The notes: a model not told the origin generated them from the letters alone. A DNA stretch of 33,202 nt from Paractinoplanes rishiriensis (GCF_016862375.1 NZ_BOMV01000014.1:1-33202); one strand, 5' to 3'; positions 1 to 8,347 are shown, counted from the first letter of the stretch. Numbers and translations are program-made.

Positions 1-52
1 GGCGGTGTGGGGCGGCGGTGTGGGGCGGCGGTGTGGGGCGGCGGTGTGGGGC
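1..52. repeat. 13-bp tandem array, four copies, cut by the window edge
   Basis: Four perfect head-to-tail copies of GGCGGTGTGGGGC fill the first 52 bases, and the array may continue to the left. There is no reading frame worth calling. The unit is related to the 13-bp units at 27099-27188 and 33110-33202: when rotated and reverse-complemented it matches the last array at about 10 of 13 positions. It therefore looks like a member of a dispersed family of 13-bp arrays rather than chance low complexity. Confidence 0.9.
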
Positions 53-141
53 GGGGAGGGTGAGGGCTGGAGCTGGAGGGGCGGCTGATCGTTCGCCACG
101 CCGAGGTTGGGTGGCTGGCCAGGGGAAACTTTGGGCGGTGG

Positions 142-1263
142 GTGGCATCGAGAGTGATCGCTGGTGGAACCGGTAAGGTGCCGCGGGTGTTCACGCTGTC
201 CCGGCGCCGGATTCTGCTCGCGGCGGTATGCACCGGCCTGACCGTGCTGCCTGCGGTCGGGGGCTGGACTACCGGCCGATCCATCCGGCAGTCGGCCGCA
301 CCGGTTACGGCCGCACCGGGCACGGCCGCACCGGGCACGGCCGCACCGGGCACGGCCGCACCTGTGTCCGACGCCGGCTCCGGGCCTGACGGACCCACCA
401 GGCCGGGAGCCGCGGTCACCGGATCGGCCGGATCGCATTCTGCGCTTGCCGGATCGGCCGGGCCGGATGCTGCGACCGGCCCGGGAACGGCACCGGAGAG
501 CGGCACCGAGGTCTGCGGGTTCGCGCCGGATGCGTCGTGCGGTGGTGACGACGCCGGACCGCGCGGCCGGGACGGTGGCTCCCAGCTCGTGCCGGCACCG
601 CTCGCGCCGCCCGTCGGGTGGGCGTTGACCGATGTGCCGCGCTTTCCGCCTCGGCCGGCACCCGAACCCATCGTGTTGCCCGACACCGACGAGGTTCCGG
701 TCCTTTCCCGGGTGCCGGTTACCCAGCCGGTTGCCTTCATCACGATCGACGACGGGTATCTCAAGCACCCGGAGGCGCCCAAACTGTTCGCGGCCGCCGG
801 GGTGCCGGTCACGCTTTTTCTCACCACCGACGCCGTCCGGGATGATCTTGCTTACTTCGGGCGGCTTCGGGCGCACGGGGCGGTCATCGAGGCGCACACC
901 ATCTCGCACCCGCAGTTGCGGGGGCGGTCGGCGGGGTTTCAGCGGCGGCAGATCTGCGCGTCGGCGGATCTGCTGGGGGAGTGGTACGGGCGGCGGCCCG
1001 TGCTGTTCCGGCCGCCGTTCGGGGCCCAGGATCGCACCACGCTGCGGATGGCCAAGTCGTGCGGGATCAAGGCGGCCTTTCTCTGGAAGGAGACCGTCCA
1101 CAAGGGCAAGGTCCGCTACCAGGAAGGCCGTACGGTCCGGGCCGGCGACATCATCCTCATGCACTTCCGGCCCGCGTTCGTCGAGGACTTCCTGGCGGCG
1201 CTGCGGGCGATCCACCGGGCCGGGCTGACACCGGCGTTACTGGAGGACTACGTTCCGGGCTGA
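142..1263 (+). CDS. Secreted polysaccharide deacetylase (NodB homology domain)
   Basis: Predicted exported carbohydrate esterase family 4 enzyme that would remove acetyl groups from chitin-, peptidoglycan- or xylan-type polymers. After an N-terminal Arg-rich, hydrophobic export segment (RRRILLAAVCTGLTVL) comes a long Pro/Ala/Gly/Ser-rich linker, residues about 45-180. The NodB domain follows: TIDDGY with the catalytic/metal Asp pair at about 203-204, the metal-binding HTISH at 252-256, RPPFG near 290 and the LMHF histidine near 341. All expected motifs are present, so activity is likely. The GTG at 142 is the longest start; GTG at 178, just before the export signal, is an alternative. The 3' end overlaps the convergent gene at 1237-1593 by 27 bases. 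The substrate cannot be told from sequence. Confidence 0.9.
   Translation: MASRVIAGGTGKVPRVFTLSRRRILLAAVCTGLTVLPAVGGWTTGRSIRQSAAPVTAAPGTAAPGTAAPGTAAPVSDAGSGPDGPTRPGAAVTGSAGSHSALAGSAGPDAATGPGTAPESGTEVCGFAPDASCGGDDAGPRGRDGGSQLVPAPLAPPVGWALTDVPRFPPRPAPEPIVLPDTDEVPVLSRVPVTQPVAFITIDDGYLKHPEAPKLFAAAGVPVTLFLTTDAVRDDLAYFGRLRAHGAVIEAHTISHPQLRGRSAGFQRRQICASADLLGEWYGRRPVLFRPPFGAQDRTTLRMAKSCGIKAAFLWKETVHKGKVRYQEGRTVRAGDIILMHFRPAFVEDFLAALRAIHRAGLTPALLEDYVPG
296..355 (+). repeat. 15-bp in-frame repeat in the deacetylase linker
   Basis: Four copies of CCGCACCGGGCACGG, the first one degenerate, encode a repeated Pro-Gly-Thr-Ala-Ala linker. The unit is a multiple of three, so copy-number change would alter linker length without breaking the frame. 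Confidence 0.8.
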
Positions 1264-1593
1264 GCGGAGATGTTGGGCCAGCCAGTCGTGGCAGCGCCGC
1301 AGGTGGGCGGTGATCTCGTCGAAGGCGGCCGAGTCGGCGGGGGCCTCGGTGAGCCAGAGCCGGCGCAGCGCCGACTGCGCGACGGCCAACTGGGTGGCGG
1401 CCGCCTCGACCGCCGCCACCTGGTGGCCGGACGCCGCCCGGACCGCCTCCCGGGCCTCGCCCAGGGCCGCGCCGGGCCGGGCGAACGTGGCCGCCGGGTC
1501 GGCGGACAGGCCGGCCAGCAGATGCTCGAGGTCGGCGGCGGCCACGGTCATCCGGCCGATGGCGGCCAGGGTCTTCTCCGGTAGATGCGGCAC
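1237..1593 (-). CDS. Small helical hypothetical protein
   Basis: A 118-residue protein of unknown function, rich in Ala, Leu and charged residues and predicted almost entirely helical; no signal peptide or membrane segment is visible. The start is GTG with an AGGA-type ribosome site about 8 bases upstream. It runs convergently into the deacetylase gene with a 27-base overlap of the 3' ends. A His-containing stretch near the C-terminus (RRCHDWLAQHL) is the only notable motif. It lies downstream of helR on the same strand, 68 bases after its stop, so co-transcription is possible. I do not recognise the family. Confidence 0.65.
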   Translation of the reverse strand: MPHLPEKTLAAIGRMTVAAADLEHLLAGLSADPAATFARPGAALGEAREAVRAASGHQVAAVEAAATQLAVAQSALRRLWLTEAPADSAAFDEITAHLRRCHDWLAQHLRSARNVVLQ

Positions 1594-1661
1594 GGCGCGA
1601 TCCTAGCGACCGGCCGGGATGACCAGCAGGTGCGGCGGCTCGCGATCCTAAACCGGTCAGG

Positions 1662-3821
1662 CTAACCACCGGTCAGGACGACCAGCTGCTGGGTGGCGCG
1701 GGTCATCGCGACGTACCGGTCGACCGCGCCCTCGATGCCGTCGCCGAACGTCTCCGGGCGGACCAGCACGACCAGGTCGAACTCCAGGCCCTTGGACAGC
1801 TCGGGGGTCAGCGCGCGGACGCGTTCGGAAGCCGGGTAGCAGCCGGGGGCGCCGATCACGCAGGCGACGCCCTCGGCGTGTGCGGCCAGCCAGCCGGTCA
1901 CGATCTCGTCCAGGTCGGCGACCGCGCCGTGGCGGACCGGGATGCCGCTGCTGCGGATCGAGACCGGCACGTTGGCGTCCGGCAGCGCGGCCCGGATGAC
2001 CGGTTCGGCCTCGGTCATGACCTCCTCGGGGGTGCGGTAGTTGATGCTCAGCGACGCCAGGGCCACCTGGTCGAGCCCGATCCGCGCCAGGCGCTCCCGC
2101 CACGACTCGGTGAAGCCGTGCCGGGCCTGCGCACGGTCGCCGACGATGGTGAAACTGCGCGACGGGCAGCGCAGCAGCAGCATCTGCCACTCGGCGTCGG
2201 TCAGCTCCTGGGCCTCGTCGACCACGATGTGCGCGAACGGGCCGGCCAGCTCGTCCGGGTCGGCCCTGACCGCCTCGGCGTCGTCGACCAACACGTCGCG
2301 CAGGTCCTGCTGGCGCAGCATCGGCATGAGGCCCTCGCCGTCGTCGTACGCGTGCGACGCGATCAGGTCCTCGACCACCCGGTCCATCTGCTCGCGCTGG
2401 CCGGCCAGCGTGGCCTCCCGGCGGCGCCGGCGGCGGGACTCCTCCGGGTCGCCCAGCCGTTGCCGGGCCGCGTCCAGCAGCGGGAGGTCGGCCACCGTCC
2501 AGGCCCTCGGATTGTCGCGCTGAAGCTTGCGTACCTCCTCGGGGTTGAGGAAGTTTGCGCATTTGCGGAGGTAGGCGGGCACCGACCAGAGATCGGCTAC
2601 CACGTCGGCCGGCTCGAGCAGCGGCCACGCCCGGCCGAACGCGGTGACCAGGTCGCGGTTGCGCACCAGGGTCCGGCGCAGCAGGTCCTCCGGCTCGTCG
2701 CCGTCGTACTTCGCCACCAGGATCGCCAGCAGTTCTGCCCAGGCCTCGTCGCGTGCCTCGTTGTGCGGGGTGCCGGGACCGGCGGCCTGGAACGCCTCGG
2801 CCCAGTCGTCCGGGGTCAGCTGGATGTCGGCGTCGTCGGTGGCGACGGTCATGCCCCTGGCCGGCGGCTCCTCGTAGAACCGGACCGCCGCCTCGATCGC
2901 CCGCACCAGGCCGGCCGACGACTTCAGCCGCGCCACCTCCGGGTCGGCCTCGGCCACCGCCGCGGCTCCCTCCGGGAGCAGATCCCGCAGGGTGCAGGTC
3001 TGCACGTCCTCCTCGCCCAGGCTGGGGAGCACGTCGGCGACGTACGCGAGATAGGGCTGGTGCGGTCCGACGAACAGCACGCCACCGCGGCGGTGCCCGA
3101 GCCGCGGGTCGGAGTAGAGCAGGTACGCGGTGCGGTGCAGGGCCACGACGGTCTTGCCGGTGCCCGGGCCGCCGTCCACCACGAGAGCGCCCCGCGAGCC
3201 GGCCCGGATGATGGCGTCCTGGTCGGCCTGGATGGTGCCGAGCACGTCCCGCATCCGCGGCGACCGGGTGGTGCCGAGGCTGGCGATGAACGCGGACTGG
3301 TCGTCGAGTGCGGCGTGCCCCTCGAGCCCGTCCGGGGTGAACACCTCGTCCCAGTAGTCGGTGATCCGGCCGCGCGTCCAGCGGTACCGGCGGCGGCTGG
3401 CCAGCCCCATCGGGCGGGCGTGGGTGGCGGCGAAGAACGGCTCGGCCGCGGGGGAACGCCAGTCGACCAGCACCCGGCGGCCGTTGCTGTCGGTGAGGCC
3501 CAGCCGGCCCACGTACACCGGCTCGGAACCGTCCTCGCCCACCATGCGCCCGAGGCACAGGTCGAGGCTGAACCGGCGCAGCGTCCGCAGGCGCCCGGTG
3601 AGCCGCCGGATCGCGTCGTCGCGGTCGACCGCCTGCCGCCCCTTGCCGGCGGGTGCCCGGCGCTCCTCGTCGAGCCGCTCGGACAGCTCGGCGATCGACG
3701 CCTGCAGGCTCTCCGCGATCCGGGCGAAGTGCTGCTCGTCGTCGGCGATCAGCGCCGGGTCGGCCTTGGCCGCCAGGCGCTCCGGAAGGTCGAAGGTGCC
3801 GGTGGTCGTCGTCGGCTGCAT
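1662..3821 (-). CDS. helR: HelR-type RNA polymerase recycling motor ATPase
   Basis: UvrD-like superfamily 1 protein of about 719 residues, the size and layout of actinobacterial HelR/HelD. HelR proteins bind RNA polymerase, dislodge stalled or rifamycin-bound complexes and confer rifamycin tolerance (established for Streptomyces HelR). Visible features are an N-terminal coiled arm starting FDLPERLAAKADPALIADDE, a Q-motif (IQADQDAII), Walker A GGPGTGKT near residue 217-224, Walker B VVDEAQE, and a C-terminal helicase motif containing KGLEFDLVV and YVAMTRATQQLVVL. I chose ATG 3821 because the family usually begins a few residues before FDLP; ATG 3836 and GTG 3842 are alternatives, and none has a strong ribosome site. 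A rifamycin-type inverted repeat lies about 80-100 bases upstream at 3904-3923, which strongly supports the HelR assignment over a DNA repair helicase. Confidence 0.88.
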   Translation of the reverse strand: MQPTTTTGTFDLPERLAAKADPALIADDEQHFARIAESLQASIAELSERLDEERRAPAGKGRQAVDRDDAIRRLTGRLRTLRRFSLDLCLGRMVGEDGSEPVYVGRLGLTDSNGRRVLVDWRSPAAEPFFAATHARPMGLASRRRYRWTRGRITDYWDEVFTPDGLEGHAALDDQSAFIASLGTTRSPRMRDVLGTIQADQDAIIRAGSRGALVVDGGPGTGKTVVALHRTAYLLYSDPRLGHRRGGVLFVGPHQPYLAYVADVLPSLGEEDVQTCTLRDLLPEGAAAVAEADPEVARLKSSAGLVRAIEAAVRFYEEPPARGMTVATDDADIQLTPDDWAEAFQAAGPGTPHNEARDEAWAELLAILVAKYDGDEPEDLLRRTLVRNRDLVTAFGRAWPLLEPADVVADLWSVPAYLRKCANFLNPEEVRKLQRDNPRAWTVADLPLLDAARQRLGDPEESRRRRRREATLAGQREQMDRVVEDLIASHAYDDGEGLMPMLRQQDLRDVLVDDAEAVRADPDELAGPFAHIVVDEAQELTDAEWQMLLLRCPSRSFTIVGDRAQARHGFTESWRERLARIGLDQVALASLSINYRTPEEVMTEAEPVIRAALPDANVPVSIRSSGIPVRHGAVADLDEIVTGWLAAHAEGVACVIGAPGCYPASERVRALTPELSKGLEFDLVVLVRPETFGDGIEGAVDRYVAMTRATQQLVVLTGG

Positions 3822-3903
3822 GCCTGACAAAAACATATGCACGTTGCAGAACCCCCGAATTTGCCAGCTTTCCGGCTTAGGTATGCGATTGTGCGGCAGC
3901 GAC

Positions 3904-3923
3904 GGGGTCTTGCCGCAAGCCCC
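3904..3923 (-). promoter_or_regulatory. Rifamycin-associated element (RAE)-like inverted repeat
   Basis: On the helR strand the sequence is GGGGCTTGCGGCAAGACCCC, an inverted repeat of GGGGtCTTGC type centred on CGG. It matches, apart from one extra base, the 19-bp RAE consensus as I recall it from rifamycin-inducible resistance genes of actinomycetes. It sits between helR and the divergent SRPBCC gene. The palindrome contains a TTGCGG or TTGCCG -35-like hexamer on each strand, so it could serve promoters in both directions. Role in rifamycin induction is inferred from the match and the helR neighbour. Confidence 0.82.
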
Positions 3924-3938
3924 GGGGTGCGATATACG
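3910..3938 (+). promoter_or_regulatory. Candidate promoter reading toward the SRPBCC gene
   Basis: TTGCCG at 3910-3915, inside the RAE-like repeat, is followed after exactly 17 bases by TATACG at 3933-3938. This is a plausible sigma-70-type promoter pointing right. The start site would fall near 3945, just before the strong hairpin at 3950-3974. No transcription data are available, so this is a sequence match only. Confidence 0.5.
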
Positions 3939-3949
3939 TTGAAGGTGGA

Positions 3950-3982
3950 AACGTCACGGCTGAGCCGTGACGTTCTTTGTTT
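3950..3982 (+). terminator. Strong hairpin with T-rich tail in the SRPBCC leader
   Basis: A perfect 11-bp stem (AACGTCACGGC, 3950-3960, with its complement at 3964-3974) and a 3-base loop are followed by CTTTGTTT. It has the form of an intrinsic terminator reading right. It is oddly placed: no gene ends here, and it lies in the leader between the RAE-proximal promoter and the SRPBCC start at 4018. It may act as an attenuator or protect against read-through. Confidence 0.7.
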
Positions 3983-4017
3983 GCCCACGTGCCGAGCCGG
4001 CTTGCGAGGATGGCGGG

Positions 4018-4422
4018 ATGGGTAGCGACTCAGGGCACGTGTCGGAGCGCATCGCGCGGGACGCCGGCGAGGTCTACGCCTACGTCGCGGACCTGGCGCA
4101 CATCCCGCAGTGGGCGCCCGGGCTCGGTGACGCGGTGGAGCGGGCCGGGGACGACTGGTTCGTGACGGGTGCGCTGGGGCGGGTCAGAGTGGTGCTGGCG
4201 CCGGTCAACGACTTCGGGGTTCTCGATCACTACGTGACGGTGGAGAGCGGGCAGGAGTTCCTCAATCCGGTCCGGGTGGTGCCCTACGGGACCGGGTGTG
4301 AGATCACGTTCACCGTGCGGCGGGCCGAGGGGGCCACGGACGCGGAGTTCGCCCGGGACGCCGCCGCGGTGGCTGCCGATCTTGCCCGGTTGCGCGAGAT
4401 TCTGGAGAAGCGGGGCGGATAA
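4018..4422 (+). CDS. SRPBCC-family (START-like) small protein
   Basis: A 134-residue cytosolic protein with the START/Bet v1 pattern: an N-terminal strand and helix around VSERIARDAGEVYAYVADLAHIPQWAPG, several beta-strands (VRVVLAPVNDFGVLDHYVTV, CEITFTVRR) and a long C-terminal helix. Such proteins bind hydrophobic ligands or act as polyketide cyclase-like or AHSA1-like proteins; no catalytic residue can be assigned. ATG 4018 has GCGAGGA seven bases upstream and fits the conserved domain start. A longer in-frame reading from 3967 would begin inside the hairpin and is unlikely. The gene is divergent from helR across the RAE-like site, so shared rifamycin-type induction is possible but unproven. 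Confidence 0.8.
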   Translation: MGSDSGHVSERIARDAGEVYAYVADLAHIPQWAPGLGDAVERAGDDWFVTGALGRVRVVLAPVNDFGVLDHYVTVESGQEFLNPVRVVPYGTGCEITFTVRRAEGATDAEFARDAAAVAADLARLREILEKRGG

Positions 4423-4462
4423 TCGCTGGCCCCGCGGTGCCCGGCGGGGACACCATCGGGGC

Positions 4463-5023
4463 ATGCTCATCACCATCGCGCGGGCGGTTGGTGGATCTAC
4501 CGTCGCGCGCGTCCGGCGGCCGGACGGGGTGGTCCTCGACCTGCCGGCCTACGACCGGAAGCACCGGGTGCCGCACGACCTCGCACACGCGGTGACCGAG
4601 TGCGAGCTCGGGATGGCCGACGGGGTGTTCGGGTCGATCGCGGGCGGCGGGGTCTTCAGCAACATGCGGCTGGTGTCGGGGCGGCCCCGGCACGACGCCG
4701 CCGATCGCAGCAAGCGGCTGCTCGCGGCCAACAAGGCGCCGCTCGGGGTGGCCGAGGTGGTGTCCGCCGCCATCCATCACGCGGTCGAGCACGACGATCC
4801 CGGCGACGTCTACGACAATGTGCGCAGGGGCTGGGGGGTCTTCCGCACCGAGCCGTGCCCGTGGACCGCCGAGCAGCTGGCCGCCGTCGTGGCGCGGCTG
4901 GCCGAGCTGACCGTCGACTTCGAGGCCACCGGCAAGGTGGTGCTCACCTGGCCGGACGCGCTGACCAGCAGGGTGCCGGCCCCGGCGGTCGCGCACAAGC
5001 GGGGGCGCCGGGGCCGGATCTGA
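4463..5023 (+). CDS. Conserved hypothetical protein with HDLAH motif
   Basis: A 186-residue protein with no signal peptide or membrane segment. Visible landmarks are LDLPAYDRKHRVPHDLAHAVTECELG, with an HxxxH arrangement at residues 38-42 and a Glu soon after, and a basic tail (HKRGRRGRI). The HxxxH plus Glu layout could bind a metal, but I do not recognise a characterised family and assign no function. ATG 4463 follows a GGGG tract closely. It lies 40 bases after the SRPBCC gene on the same strand, with a small GC hairpin (4430-4449) between, and its stop is 5 bases from the stop of the convergent GH15 gene. Confidence 0.72.
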   Translation: MLITIARAVGGSTVARVRRPDGVVLDLPAYDRKHRVPHDLAHAVTECELGMADGVFGSIAGGGVFSNMRLVSGRPRHDAADRSKRLLAANKAPLGVAEVVSAAIHHAVEHDDPGDVYDNVRRGWGVFRTEPCPWTAEQLAAVVARLAELTVDFEATGKVVLTWPDALTSRVPAPAVAHKRGRRGRI

Positions 5024-5028
5024 GGGGG

Positions 5029-7122
5029 TCAGCGCAGATAACGGCCGGCCACCGCGGCCGGTTGTTCGAGCACCCGTCCGGCCTGCACGTTCCAGGCCAG
5101 TCGCAGGAACTGGGCGTGACTCCAGGTCAACGGCGTTGCCGAGTACGTGGGGCGACCGGGCGCGACGGCCGGCGGGTCGTTGTCCCAGACCTGTTCCGGC
5201 AGCATCCCGCCGGGGCCGGTGGCCCGGACCATGGTGGCCAGCTGGTCGCGGGCGGCCGAGCGGGCACCGGCCGCGATCTGGTACTCGCCGCGTTCGCCGT
5301 TCAGCAGCGGCCACGCCCGGCCGCGGGTGATCAGCGAGCCGTCCGGCAGGTCGTACTCCCACTGGCTGCCGTCCGCCTTCTCGCCGAAACCGTCGAACGA
5401 CGCCCGGTGCCAGAAGAATCCGTTCGGGGTGGACACCCCCAGCTGCCGGTCCACCACCGACAGACTGTTGCGGATGTCCCGGTCGTGCGCGGGCAGCACG
5501 CCGAGGCGGACGAGCTCCAGGAAGCTCGGGTCGACCACCCGGCGCTGGTCCACGCCGGCCGGGCCGCTGTCCCCGATGTCGTAGGTGGTGCCCGCATCCG
5601 GGTTGCCGTCCTTGGTCAGGCGCAGGAAGTACGGCCGTGCCGAGTACGGACCGGTGCTGGTCACCGTCCACGACTTGACCTTCGAACGCCAGTCGTCGGC
5701 GGTGGCCAGATACCGGCCGGCGGCCGCCGGGTCGCCGTTCGCCCGGGCCAGGGACGCGGCGCAGACCAGGCCGGCGATGGTGGCCGCGATGGTGCCGGGC
5801 GAGTAGCCGGACTGGTTCTCCCAGCGTTCCTGCGGCGACCACGGTGCCGCGAAGCCGTCCTGCCGGAAGCCGACCAGGAAGTCCGCGGCCCGCCGCACGT
5901 GATCCCAGGTCGCCGGGTCGGTGCGGCCCAGCTGGTAGGCGAGCACGATCGGCAGCGCCACCTCGTCGAGCTGCAGGCCGCCCCACACGGGAGTGCCGTC
6001 CACCTGCGAGTTCTGCGGGAACGAACCGTCCGGCTTCTGCTGCCGCCGGAACAGGAAGTCGAGCGCCCGTGCGGCTCCGGCCCGGTCGCCGGCGGCCAGC
6101 AGGCCGGTGGCGATCTGGTACAGGTCGCGCGACCAGACCAGGTGATACGGCCCCGACGGGTCGTCCCGGCCGAACGCCCACGGCGCGGCGGGCGCCGCCA
6201 CGTACGCGCCCGGATTTTGCTTGTCCTCGCTGGCGGCCAGGACCATCGCGGAGGTCCGGTAGAGCCGGCGCGCGGCCTCGCTCCGCAGCGACGCCGGCGG
6301 CTGCCGCAGCCCGGCGAGATACTGCTTCCACCCGTACGCGTAATCCCGGCTGATCGGCCCGAAGCCGCGCCGCAGAGAGGTGGTGGCCGCCGAGATCGCG
6401 CCCCGGGAGTCTCCGGCGAAGCCGAGCGCGAGCGTGGCCCGCGGCCGCAGCAGCGCGGTCTGCACCAGGTTGCCGGGCGGCGCCGAGGAGTAGTGCCAGT
6501 CCATCCGGCCGTCGGCGAGCAGGTCGGTGCGCCCGTCGCTGACCCCGGCGAAACCGTTGGCGGAGGCCCGGACCGGTGGATCGGCGACCAGGGCGCTGGA
6601 CACGTCGCCGTCGGTGGCCACCAGCGCGTCCCCGGCCGTCGAGCCGGAGTCGCCGGACCGCGAGTTGCCCAGCGCCGGGTCGTAGATGGCGAACAGGTCG
6701 AAGCCCGCCCCGCGCAGGTCGAGCGAGACGAGCACGGTGCTGCGGGCCGGGTCGGTGACATAGTCGGCGGTCAGCGTCCAGCGCCCGTCACGCGCCGTGA
6801 ACACCTGCCGGTTACCCGACGTGCGCACATCGGCGGCCGCATTCGCCCGGACCGCGCGCCCGTGCCCCGCCACCACAAATTCGACGGAGCGCGCCGACGG
6901 ACCGCCGATGGTCGGATAGAAGATCTCGCCGAGGCCGCCCTGCGCCTGGATGGTGGCCCAGACCGTGCTGACCGTCGTGCGGGAGGTGAGCAGGCCGGCC
7001 TTGCTCGCCGGCAGGTACTGCTCGTCGATGCCGGGAGCTCCCGGCGCGCCACTGGCGAGGGTCACCGGCGTCACTGCGATCACCGGCGCGAGCAGCGCCG
7101 GGGCGAACCGCGGGTGAGTCAT
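5029..7122 (-). CDS. Exported GH15 glucan hydrolase (glucoamylase/glucodextranase type)
   Basis: A 697-residue exported enzyme that would release glucose from the non-reducing ends of alpha-glucans. Order: signal peptide (MTHPRFAPALLAPVIAVTPVTLASG), an N-terminal beta-sandwich of the glucodextranase domain N kind (about residues 30-260), then the (alpha/alpha)6 GH15 barrel. Barrel landmarks are VWSRDLYQ near 329, QERWENQSGYSPG with the probable general acid Glu near 435, and LPEQVWD with the probable general base Glu near 643. ATG 7122 sits directly before the signal peptide; an in-frame TTG at 7155 adds 11 residues. No clear ribosome site is seen at either. It is divergent from the aldo/keto reductase with an 86-base gap. 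Starch, dextran or isomalto-oligosaccharide preference cannot be told apart here. Confidence 0.88.
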   Translation of the reverse strand: MTHPRFAPALLAPVIAVTPVTLASGAPGAPGIDEQYLPASKAGLLTSRTTVSTVWATIQAQGGLGEIFYPTIGGPSARSVEFVVAGHGRAVRANAAADVRTSGNRQVFTARDGRWTLTADYVTDPARSTVLVSLDLRGAGFDLFAIYDPALGNSRSGDSGSTAGDALVATDGDVSSALVADPPVRASANGFAGVSDGRTDLLADGRMDWHYSSAPPGNLVQTALLRPRATLALGFAGDSRGAISAATTSLRRGFGPISRDYAYGWKQYLAGLRQPPASLRSEAARRLYRTSAMVLAASEDKQNPGAYVAAPAAPWAFGRDDPSGPYHLVWSRDLYQIATGLLAAGDRAGAARALDFLFRRQQKPDGSFPQNSQVDGTPVWGGLQLDEVALPIVLAYQLGRTDPATWDHVRRAADFLVGFRQDGFAAPWSPQERWENQSGYSPGTIAATIAGLVCAASLARANGDPAAAGRYLATADDWRSKVKSWTVTSTGPYSARPYFLRLTKDGNPDAGTTYDIGDSGPAGVDQRRVVDPSFLELVRLGVLPAHDRDIRNSLSVVDRQLGVSTPNGFFWHRASFDGFGEKADGSQWEYDLPDGSLITRGRAWPLLNGERGEYQIAAGARSAARDQLATMVRATGPGGMLPEQVWDNDPPAVAPGRPTYSATPLTWSHAQFLRLAWNVQAGRVLEQPAAVAGRYLR

Positions 7123-7208
7123 GCGGTGGGGGATACCCGGCGATTCGGTGGACAAGCCCGGCCGGGCCGGGGAAGGCTGACAGCGGCGAGACGGACGCAG
7201 AGAGGGCG

Positions 7209-8267
7209 ATGACGATGCAGTACCGGCAACTGGGGCGGAGCGGCCTGCGGGTCTCCGCGTTCACCCTGGGCACGATGGGTTTCGGCGGCACCGGCTGGGC
7301 GACGCCGGTCGGCAGGATCGACGTGGACGGCGCGCGTGAGGAGATCGCGATCGCCAGGGAGGCCGGTGTCAACCTGATCGACACCGCCGACGTCTACTCG
7401 GCCGGCCTGTCCGAGGAGATCATCGGGCAGGCGCTCGGCAACTCCCGCGACGACTGGCTGATCGCCACCAAGGTCCGCATGCCGATGGGCGACGGCCCGA
7501 ACGACGCCGGCCTGTCCCGGCACCATGTGATCCGCGGCGCCGAGGCCAGCCTGCGCCGGCTCGGCACCGACCACATCGACCTGTTCCAGCTGCACGAGTG
7601 GGACGGGCAGACGCCGCTCGAGGAGACCCTGACCGCGCTGGACGACCTGGTCCGCAGCGGCAAGGTCCGGTACGTGGGCTGCTCGAACTACGCGGCCTGG
7701 CAGATGATGAAAGGGCTGGCCGTCGCGGACGCCCGGCTGCTGGAACGGTTCGCCAGCAATCAGCTGTACTACTCGCTGCAGAACCGCGACATCGAGGCCG
7801 AGATCGTCCCGGCCTGTCTGGACCAGGGCGTCGGCATTCTGGTGTGGAGCCCGATCGCGGGCGGGCTTCTCTCCGGCAAATACCGGCGCGGCGTCGAGGC
7901 GCCGGCCGGCAGCCGGCACCTGACCGAGTGGGACGAGCCGCCGGTGCACGACGAGGACAGGCTGTACGACACCATCGAGGTGGCCGTGAAGATCGGCGAG
8001 TCGCACGGGGTGTCGGCGGCCCGGGTGGCACTGGCCTATGTGGCGCAGAAGCCCGGCATCACGTCGGTGATCGTCGGGGCGCGGACCCCCGCGCAGTTGC
8101 GTGACAGCCTCGCCGCGGCCGATCTGGAGTTGACCGCGGACGAGGTGGCGGCCCTGGACGACGTGAGCGGCGAGCCGCTGCGCTACCCGTTCTGGCATCA
8201 GGCCAAGACCAGTGCCGACCGCCTTTCCGCGGCCGACCTCAGCCAGATCGCCCGCCATCTGAATTGA
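7209..8267 (+). CDS. Aldo/keto reductase
   Basis: A 352-residue cytosolic NADPH-dependent oxidoreductase with the (beta/alpha)8 aldo/keto reductase pattern. It starts YRQLGRSGLRVSAFTLGTMGFGG. The catalytic tetrad is visible as Asp58 and Tyr63 (LIDTADVY), Lys88 (IATKV) and His129 (FQLHEWD). The NADP-binding end of the barrel shows GVGILVWSPIAGGLLSGKY and SVIVGARTPAQLRDSLAA. The length and the GRSGL opening fit the YajO/Tas-like branch acting on sugars or general carbonyl compounds; the substrate is unknown. ATG 7209 has AGAGGG five bases upstream. No neighbour clarifies its role. Confidence 0.92.
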   Translation: MTMQYRQLGRSGLRVSAFTLGTMGFGGTGWATPVGRIDVDGAREEIAIAREAGVNLIDTADVYSAGLSEEIIGQALGNSRDDWLIATKVRMPMGDGPNDAGLSRHHVIRGAEASLRRLGTDHIDLFQLHEWDGQTPLEETLTALDDLVRSGKVRYVGCSNYAAWQMMKGLAVADARLLERFASNQLYYSLQNRDIEAEIVPACLDQGVGILVWSPIAGGLLSGKYRRGVEAPAGSRHLTEWDEPPVHDEDRLYDTIEVAVKIGESHGVSAARVALAYVAQKPGITSVIVGARTPAQLRDSLAAADLELTADEVAALDDVSGEPLRYPFWHQAKTSADRLSAADLSQIARHLN

Positions 8268-8298
8268 TCAATTTCGTCCGTGCGTGACACATTTCGCC

Positions 8299-8310
8299 GC
8301 TGATATCAGC
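8299..8310. promoter_or_regulatory. 12-bp perfect palindrome upstream of the cutinase gene
   Basis: GCTGATATCAGC is a perfect dyad in a locally AT-rich stretch between the reductase stop and the cutinase start. It has the size of a repressor-binding site. No cognate regulator is obvious in the window. Confidence 0.35.
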
Positions 8311-8347
8311 ATTTCCTTGAGTATCACCGGTACTTAACGCCTCATTA

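Noticed and set aside
1657..3827. Long shadow frames on both strands over helR
   Set aside because: They overlap a gene with clear helicase motifs, and their translations are His/Arg/Gly-rich with no domain.
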